Shown: in pieces, positions 57,376-64,000 of the stretch
Layout: each line of letters opens with the position of its first letter
Position numbering within the stretch: the stretch's first letter is position 1
Position numbers and translations under genes: made by a program
The notes under the pieces: model-generated
The model's database searches: none
The model's input: the letters and a program-made list of their open reading frames with translations, nothing else
What the model was told of the DNA's origin: nothing
DNA from: Anastrepha obliqua
Lineage: Eukaryota; Arthropoda; Insecta; Diptera; Tephritidae
DNA length: 64,000 nt
Direction of reading: 5' to 3'
Assembly: GCF_027943255.1 (NCBI RefSeq)
Contig: NC_072895.1
Location: forward strand, 31,408,001-31,472,000

Positions 57376-57690
57376 AATTTTTGAAGTGAAACTTCTTAGG
57401 CGTCGATGGCCGAGCGGAAATGGAGAGTAAAATTTCAAGGCCATGCAACGTTTTGGGCATTTTCGTTCCACGAGAGAGAAAAAAGATATAACGTAGAGGA
57501 AAAGGAAAGAGAGAGAGATATACTTTATATATATCTTAGATACACTTTAGGCTATTTTTACTGAGTTTTTCTTTATGGTTGCTAATTTCTAGTGAGAAAT
57601 AACACTGCCTACTTTTTGACGCTTATTTGTTGGTGTAAACGTGAAGGAAATATATTTTTGGTGCCTACTTTTTGGCGTTGTATTTCCTTG
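57376..57690. repeat. 313-bp interspersed repeat X, copy 2
   Basis: Colinear with 26518-26830 throughout, same orientation, with scattered substitutions and small indels. It includes GATGGCCGAGCGG, which looks like a Pol III A box; copy 1 reads GATGGACGAGCGA. No good B box is seen, so a tRNA-derived SINE origin is only a possibility. Confidence 0.85.
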
Positions 57691-58229
57691 CTTTTGCTAA
57701 AGTCAAGTCGAAACATGATGCTGACTAGCAAAAAAGAATTATTGAAAATCATAATTTTTTCGAGCCTCTGACTACAATTATCCCATTAAAAAAAATTATT
57801 TTTCCAAGTCACTGCCGAACAATTTCTTTCCATAGATTGCGTAACGTAAAAATATTAAATTTTGACCAATAAATTTTTTTATTTGTTCTTGCCTTTTCCA
57901 ATGTTTTTGTTTTTATTACCTCATTGAGTTTTGAAAACTTGAAAATTTAGGATTTAAATATATGTAAAGTTCTGTTCCAAGTTTCGTTTGTTATAGATAT
58001 GAAATTCTAATACTTTCCTTAATGAAACTAATTTTATTTAGTCATGTAAATATTGAAACAAAAAACTGTTTAATTTCCAAACGAAATGCTCACCTTTACT
58101 TTCACACAAGTCTTCAAACGATTCATTCAACGGCCATTCAGCTATTGCAGCACGCACGGTTTCCATGGAGATTAACGAGACCGTTCGAACCAAAGAAACA
58201 ATCAAAGTTGTCACATAATTTATGGACTC
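57691..58229. other. AT-rich unassigned stretch
   Basis: No features are recognised. Confidence 0.4.
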
Positions 58230-58720
58230 TGCTGGGCTGATGAGCTGGCTAGACAGGGAACACTGGAGATGGTTTCATCGCAAAACGAGAGGATTGGGAT
58301 ACCTTGAGAACCACCTTTGGTCTACTCCTGGAAAGTTAAGTCTCGCGTCAACTCAGCGAGCGCTGGATTAGTGCCCAAACATGCAAAGTCGCGAGATCCT
58401 TCTGGCCACACGTAGATCGGGGGTTGCTCGAGGGAACTTCTAAGGATAACGAAGCCGCAGCTCTCGAATTTGGTGGGTATCCTTACCCGACATTTGTCCG
58501 TTAGGTGTCTGAGCGGTGAGACTTGATTTTGTATCAACTCCTTTCAGCAGAAGCTATCTGGAGGATGCAGAAGCAATCTAGAGGGTAGAATCATCTCAGC
58601 TCCTTCTTTTCAGCTGTCCTGCACTCCTAGGGTAAAGATTTAGATATCTGGACTCACATTTTTTTCTGCTACACCTGAGGATATTGCGGATTCAAATCTG
58701 ATTTCATTTTTTTTTAATAT
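58230..58720 (+). mobile_element. LOA/R1-like LINE 3' relic, copy C2
   Basis: The plus strand begins ADELARQGTLEMVS in fragmented frames and carries the same nucleotide stretches as 52860-53330 in reverse orientation, such as CATGCAAAGTCGCGAGATCC and GCAGCTCTCGAATTTGG. It ends with a cysteine-rich tail remnant (SSQLLLFSCPALL) and AEDIAD-type residues (ATPEDIADSNLISF). Confidence 0.75.
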
Positions 58721-58869
58721 TTGGTCTCCACATTATAAAATTTGCTTTAAATTACGCTAAACTTTCAATCGCTGTTTATCGATTTTGCCATACTAGAGAC
58801 TAAAATCAAACATAAAATACCTTATCCTTCTTGTTTTTGCTCTACTGCTATGAGTACTACCACGAAGCG

Positions 58870-59300
58870 TAATGAGTCACTGGAATGTATTTCGGAGCCT
58901 GTAGGGCGTACTGCACTTACATGTGACCAATAAACTAATTTCACTGGCTGCTAGTGAACAAAACTCAAGTGACACCCTCCCACCGAAAAAAGTTATCAAA
59001 TCCATTGGATTGCGTCGGAAAGATCCCCTGCCGGATATATCTGATTTAAGCAATTCTTCCTTTAACAACTTGGGAGAATGGAGCATTGTTTTCCATACTT
59101 CGTTAAGTAACCTAACTGTAAGACTCGGCATTACTTCGAGTCCTTTTTGGTCCTTCAGTTGTATGGAGGATGAGGTGGAATCATCTCAGCACCGTCTCCT
59201 TAGCTGCCCCACTTTCGAGCTAAGATTTAACTATCTTGTCTCCCATCTCTTTGTGACGCCTGATGATATAGCAGGCATTGATATTAAAAACCTGATTGTC
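58870..59300 (+). mobile_element. LOA/R1-like LINE C-terminal relic
   Basis: The plus-strand frame from 58923 gives IGLRRKDPLPDISDLSN, TVRLGITSSPFWSFSCMEDE and VESSQHRLLSCPTFELRFNY, matching the zinc-knuckle tail of the 650-1975 relic (LGITSNPFCVSCMANEVDSS). The first Cys of the knuckle is Trp here. It ends in a C-rich tract near 59310. Confidence 0.77.
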
Positions 59301-60139
59301 AAATACGCACCCCCGCCCCCTCCTCCTACTTTCTTCTTCTCTTCTTCAATGGTATCACAAAGACCGAATTTTGGATTTTCACACAGTGCACACTTTCTCT
59401 CTTTGGGCAACCATTTCAACCAAACATAACTTCGTCAACTCAAAACATGATTAATAGGTACGACTTCTCAAGAGCGGTTGAATGGCGTAGCACATCTTTT
59501 CATATGTGCATACAGATCTCTAACTCCCAAAATTTCACAAAAATAATCATTCCATTTGGGGACTTTGCTCTACCCATACGATAAGTTTTTTATTTAATTT
59601 TTGTATATTTCTTTTATTTTTCTCTTTCGCCTTGACAAAATTCATGTCTTCATTTAACTTATTAGCTTCTTTCCCAACCACTTATCGCAGCAGATTGCAA
59701 TCGCATCCCTCAAGTAATGTATTCAATTTCGTTATTTGACAACTCGCACGAAACATTACTTCTAAGCAATTTATTCCCGCAGTCTTTTCAAGTTTACGGT
59801 ATTGTATTTTTTCGAATTTCCTTTAGTTTCCATCATTTCCACATTATAAATTTTTAATGTGATGGCCTTGATTTTCAAATCAACGGACAAAGGCAAATAG
59901 TGGAAAAAGGGTTCGCGTTCGGACATTACTGCTCATTTGTTTCTATTTTATTTTATTTTATTTTTTCATTCTCGCCATTAAGTAAGCAGAGTTTTTTCAC
60001 TTGAAAGAAAAACTAAACCAAGTAGGAAATTTGAGGAAGAAACGCAAAAAACAAAATGTATTTCCTAATTTTTTTCATTTATGTTACGTAGTCAAAACAT
60101 TTGCTCGCAACTCCTCGTTTGCCTTCGATTTTACCTCGC
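59301..60139. other. Unassigned stretch
   Basis: No features are recognised apart from short homopolymers and (TTTTA)n near 59945-59965. Confidence 0.4.
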
Positions 60140-61070
60140 ACAATCAGTTGCTAAAATTCATATTTCGGACCCCGCTTAATATGACCAAAATATGCGATTT
60201 TGCGGCGCTTTATCGTTAATAACAGCTCTCTATCCTTTCTAAGTTTCATTAAGACTTCTTTGTAATTAACTTTGTCTGTCCATATTTTCATCATCCGACG
60301 ATAGCACCACATCTCAAACGCCTCTAATTTATTCATACCCGTAATCTTTAGTGTCAATGCCTCCACACGGGACAACAAAACATACCAATCCTGTCTTTGG
60401 AGGTACTGCAGATGTAATTGCATGTTGAAACTTGTATTGGAAAGAAGTTTAATGTAGGTAGGTGAAGAAAGCGTCCCTCGTTGCCTGAATTCGACAGCAA
60501 ATTTCTCTGTCATTTGTTCATGTTTCGCTAAGCCAACATCCTAGGTACTTAAATTGGGATACTGTTTGGATCGGATTGCCATATGCATAAATGTTTGAAT
60601 TGGTGATTTGTTGAGAGCTCTTTAAAACAACCATGAATTTTTTTTTTCGGGTGTTAATACTTAGGCCGTATTGCGGACTTTTTCCGCTGACTTCTTTAAG
60701 GAGATATTGCAGGTCATTGATTTTGTCAGCCAATATTGTGGAGTCATTGGCTAATCGTATGTTATTTATTATTTTGCCGTTGACTTTGATTCCTTAGTTG
60801 ACTGATGCCAAAGTTTCTTCAAATATATATTCCGAGTATAAATTGAATTGTTGGTGATAAAACACATCCTTGGCGAACTCCTTTTTTAGTCGAAACATCA
60901 CTCATCACATCATTTTGTAGTTGGATTTCTAGCACAAGTTGGAAATGCACCTTATTTCTTTTTCATTAATGTACATTTGCCTTAAAATGTCAAATAGTTT
61001 TGTGAGCAGTACTTTATCAAAAGTCTTTTTATATTTATTCAATCTGTGATTGTTCTGGGGAATTGTTAAA
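60140..61070 (-). mobile_element. LINE RT C-terminal relic
   Basis: Minus strand, 60733-60518: INDLQYLLKEVSGKSPQYGL, SINTRKKKFMVVLKSSQ and QFKYLGCWLSE, the region just after the catalytic box. From 60513: VLLSRVEALTLKITGMNKLE, AFEMWCYRRMMKIWTDKVNY and LLTIKRRKIAYFGHI, a characteristic LINE C terminus. Upstream to 61070 only faint RT traces remain. Clade not assigned. It is distinct from the other RT families in the window. Confidence 0.78.
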
Positions 61071-61560
61071 GTAGTGGTTTTCCTTCTTGGCTTTCACTTT
61101 GCTGTTTAAATGCCGTTCCATGAGATACCCAAGCGTCATTTAATTGCGTGATGCTGCCACTTTTTATGTATTCGTGCCTACATCACTAGTAATACAACCA
61201 GCTGGCGTTGCACATAAAAATATATATAATATGTTTTATAGTCCTTGAAGAAGTTGGGACTAAATGCTTATTTAAAGACGGCATCGACTCGCCTTGTCCG
61301 GGCCAGTTGCGGGCTATGTGGAATTTCTCATTCCAACCGTAGTGATGTCCCTCACCACGGCCTTCCATACTTATTTGCTCAAACTTATTGGCAGCTAACC
61401 TTTATACGTAAAGGCCGTTTACTATCCGCAACCTGTGACCCGTCCGGCGGCATGTAGCTAGCCCCGCAGAACTCCTTTGATTCCGCGAACCGGAAGCAAT
61501 TGCGTTAATGGTCCAATAATAATAATATAAGAGCCACTTATATTACGCACCCAGGCACCT
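61071..61560. other. Unassigned stretch
   Basis: An open plus-strand frame 61245-61457 has no motif I recognise. It could be LINE-derived. Short (AATAAT)n near 61520. Confidence 0.35.
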
Positions 61561-61569
61561 AAATACACC

Positions 61570-62030
61570 GTCGCAGAATTCGGAGTTAAATCCTTTGGGA
61601 GCTTCTAGAGAGGAAAATTTGACGAAGTATAGTAACCGACGCAAAATCGCTAAAGAGAGAATTGATGGAGGCATGGAACCAAATAACGCGGGAAGAGCTT
61701 ACCCAACCAGTTGGATCAATGCCACGATACTTTCAAGGAGTGATTAGCAACGGTGGTGGACCTACTAAATACAGAAAGTATTCAAAAAAGTTAGTTTTAA
61801 AATGAATAAATTTAGAGCTTTTCCATACCGCTTTTTTTGGTGTTTTAATCATTTTTTTGTTATAAAGCAAGGAAATAACTTAACTTTTACAAATTCCGAA
61901 AAAAACTACATCAACAGTTTTTTCAATTATTGTAAGCCTTCTGGGAAATAAGAAAATATGCTGAACGAAAGCTCAAGTCCTTCACTGTATTTATATACAC
62001 CTGAGTTCACAATAATGGGAGCGCGACGTA
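61570..62030 (+). mobile_element. Tc1-like transposase C-terminal relic
   Basis: The plus strand reads WELLERKI, a stop, then SIVTDAKSLKRELMEAWNQI, TREELTQPVGSMPRYFQGVI and SNGGGPTKY to about 61770. That matches the Tc1 ending (SMPRRxQAVIxAxGGxTKY). Sequence to about 62030 (ACACCTGAGTTCACAATAAT) may include the right terminal repeat but no partner was found. Catalytic boxes are absent. Confidence 0.72.
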
Positions 62031-62299
62031 TTGCAAAGTATGGACTATTTATCCATCTTTCAATTGATTTTTTTAGAATAAATTTTATCAAAATATAGTT
62101 TGTATTACAACAAAAACCTTACTTACTTTTAAAGTTAAAATTTTTTAGCAAAGTTTTAACAAGTTTTAACAAAGTTTAAAAATTTCGCCAAAGTGTCATC
62201 AAAATGTTGAGCTTTTTAATCCGAGTCTTTGGAAAAATTTCGAGTGTGGCCCATTGAATTGCCATTTATAAAAAGCCACGATTTTTTGGCCGCCGTACT

Positions 62300-62580
62300 C
62301 AAATTGGGTTGGTGCGTGACAACCATTCGGGAGTGTATAGGTTCGAATCTCCGCGCATTAGCAACAAATAATAGAAAACATTTTTTCTATTTGCGGTCGC
62401 GCCTTTGCAATGGTAAGCCTCCGAGTGCAATTCTGCCATGAAAAAGCTACTCATGAAAACCATTTGCCATTCGGAGTCAACTTAAAACTTAAGGTCCCTC
62501 CATTTGTGGAGCAACATCAAAAAGCACAACGCAAAAGGAGTAGGAATTGTACGCGCCAATTATTATTTTTTTTTTAATAT
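62300..62580 (+). repeat. tRNA-derived SINE, partial
   Basis: B box GGTTCGAATCTC at 62340, then body sequence GCCTCCGAGTGCAATTCTGC, CATGAAAAAGCTACTCATGA, TTCGGAGTCAACTTAAAACT and GGTCCCTCCATTTGTGGAGC, ending TACGCGCCAATTATT with a T-rich tail. I recognise this body as an abundant SINE-like repeat of fruit-fly genomes. The A-box end is degraded or truncated. Confidence 0.75.
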
Positions 62581-64000
62581 TTTATTTTTTTTTATTTGCT
62601 TTGCGGAAGAAAAGGCATAACAACGCCGACAAAAAAAAGTATCAAAAATACACAGGATTTTTGAGCCAAGAGTGTATCTCTCTTTGTTATACTGAAGTTC
62701 AGCGGGCTATTAAACTGCATACTCGAAGTTTTCTTATGGATTCTGATTCAAAATTTTCAAAATTTGATGAAATACAAAAAAATTGTAAAAAAAAAATTAA
62801 AACAAAAAAAATAATTAGTCAAAACTTTCCGATATTTCGCGCTACTATTATTGTGAACCCACTTTTAAAGCAAAAAGTTGAATATCAGTTAATAAAAAAA
62901 AATTCAACTTCGATGGGAAAAATGCTGCTACGCTCTAATGGGATAGGTTAGCTTTCCTTTGTCATATTTCTGCGCTCCACTGGGTTAATATAAAGCAGCC
63001 TAACATTAGCACAAGCTCGTGCGTTTCGATATATATTATGGATATGATTTGAGGCATGAGTACAGTGGTGGCATGCACAAGTGACCACAATAAAGTTCAA
63101 GAGGAATGACAGCTTAATGAGCCGCACTAAATTTACAGCAAACCTAACGCAAAACTATTTACCTCTGAACTCTGTGCCCTTCAATCTGCAACGCACAGCC
63201 TCACGAATATAAGCCACAAACTCTGCCGTAAGCAAACGCACTCACATCCATACCTACACACCCGCATCCTTACCTACACAATCGCACACAGAACACTTTT
63301 GCCTTCAAGCCATTGGCAAGACTTCAAAGCTAAGTTGTCACATTTATTTACTTCTACACTTACCAGCTTTTAGTTCGTAGTTGGTTGGACGATTGGCGAG
63401 TGTCGTTGCAGTAGTGTCGCCTGGTCACATCAGCCATCCGATCATTTTGGCTTAAAGTTTACGCCATCTCCGGCCAGCTGATGGGCATCCAAGGTAAATG
63501 AGCAAATGTGCGATACAAAAGAAGTTGGCAGGAATTTATTGACGCACTTTAGGCACAATGTTCTACCTTCGCCTCAGCGTAGCGTTTATCTCACTGTTCG
63601 AGTAAATAGATATAAATGTGTAGCCATCCGCGTAAGGCTACCTTCTTTAGAGCGAAGCTTAGGCTGTATACTCAGGCGACCTGAGTGGAAAAGAAAGTAC
63701 GCTTGTTGGTCATCATTAAAGGTTCAAGCCCATATGGCATTCTCAAGTGTAGGTTTATAAAATAAGAGTAACAAAAATAATAGCAGCAGCACAAGTAGCC
63801 ATTGAAATTGTTCTGTATAAAACAACAACAACAACATAAATTAATGTATGGAAAAAAATCATTTGATAAAGAAAATTGAATGGAATGTGCGAACGTCAAC
63901 GCCAATGGCAACAGTGTCGTTTGTAGCAAGACAACAACAACAAAAAACAACAATAAATGAAAGCAAAGTAGAGAATCGCAAAGTAACAAAATATGCCACA
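62581..64000. other. Unassigned stretch with (CAA)n tracts
   Basis: Short (CAA)n runs lie near 63822-63836 and 63931-63956. An open frame at 62547-62951 starts in the SINE tail and is Lys/Ile-rich without motif. No gene recognised. Confidence 0.45.

Noticed and set aside
62547..62951. 134-codon plus-strand frame as a gene
   Set aside because: It begins within the SINE tail, is composed of AT-driven Lys/Ile/Phe codons and has no recognisable motif.

Overview
The window is repeat-rich, non-coding eukaryotic DNA, almost certainly from an insect and most likely a higher fly. A tephritid fruit fly is my best guess, but that is inference. The evidence is dense mariner, piggyBac and non-LTR retrotransposon relics, short fly-type intron signals, U2 snRNA-like sequences close to the dipteran U2 I know, and a tRNA-derived SINE of a type I associate with fruit flies. 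I found no host protein-coding gene. Every long open frame I can interpret is transposable-element protein or translated simple repeat.

Layout. 0.6-8 kb: decayed non-LTR retrotransposons (LOA/R1-like and RT-only types), a 566-bp mariner deletion derivative and a TTAA-flanked non-coding element inserted in one of the LINEs. 8.4-13.1 kb: three mariner copies, one complete with 28-bp terminal inverted repeats (TIRs) and one in-frame stop. 13.1-16.1 kb: an (ATTACA)n-derived array split by a 1.5-kb repeat carrying six ~125-bp tandem units. 17.4-19.2 kb: a mariner fragment, two tandem U2 snRNA-like copies and a tRNA-like segment. 19.6-26.5 kb: LINE tails and two R1-like LINEs, one inserted near the 5' part of the other with a 12-bp target duplication. 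27.4-35.4 kb: DD41D and DD34D mariner relics, Jockey-like and RTE-like RT fragments, and a second TTAA element. 37.3-42.2 kb: a complete-length mariner, a third TTAA element, and Jockey-like and LOA-like relics.

43.7-49.8 kb is the most structured part. It holds mariner remnants, an internally deleted DD41D mariner, and a 3.5-kb piggyBac-like transposon with TTAA target duplications, an intron-containing transposase and a full-length DD41D mariner inserted in its first coding exons. 51.5-52.7 kb: a polypurine block with about 130 nearly perfect GAGGTA hexamers. 52.8-62.6 kb: more LOA-like tails, a well-preserved Jockey-clade RT with one homopolymer frameshift, a truncated TTAA element, a 313-bp repeat shared with 26.5 kb, a Tc1 C-terminal relic and the SINE.

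Nothing here works together as a pathway. The window records successive insertions, and the nesting gives a relative chronology. All transposases and reverse transcriptases appear inactivated by stops, frameshifts or deletions, although several elements keep intact ends that could be mobilised in trans.
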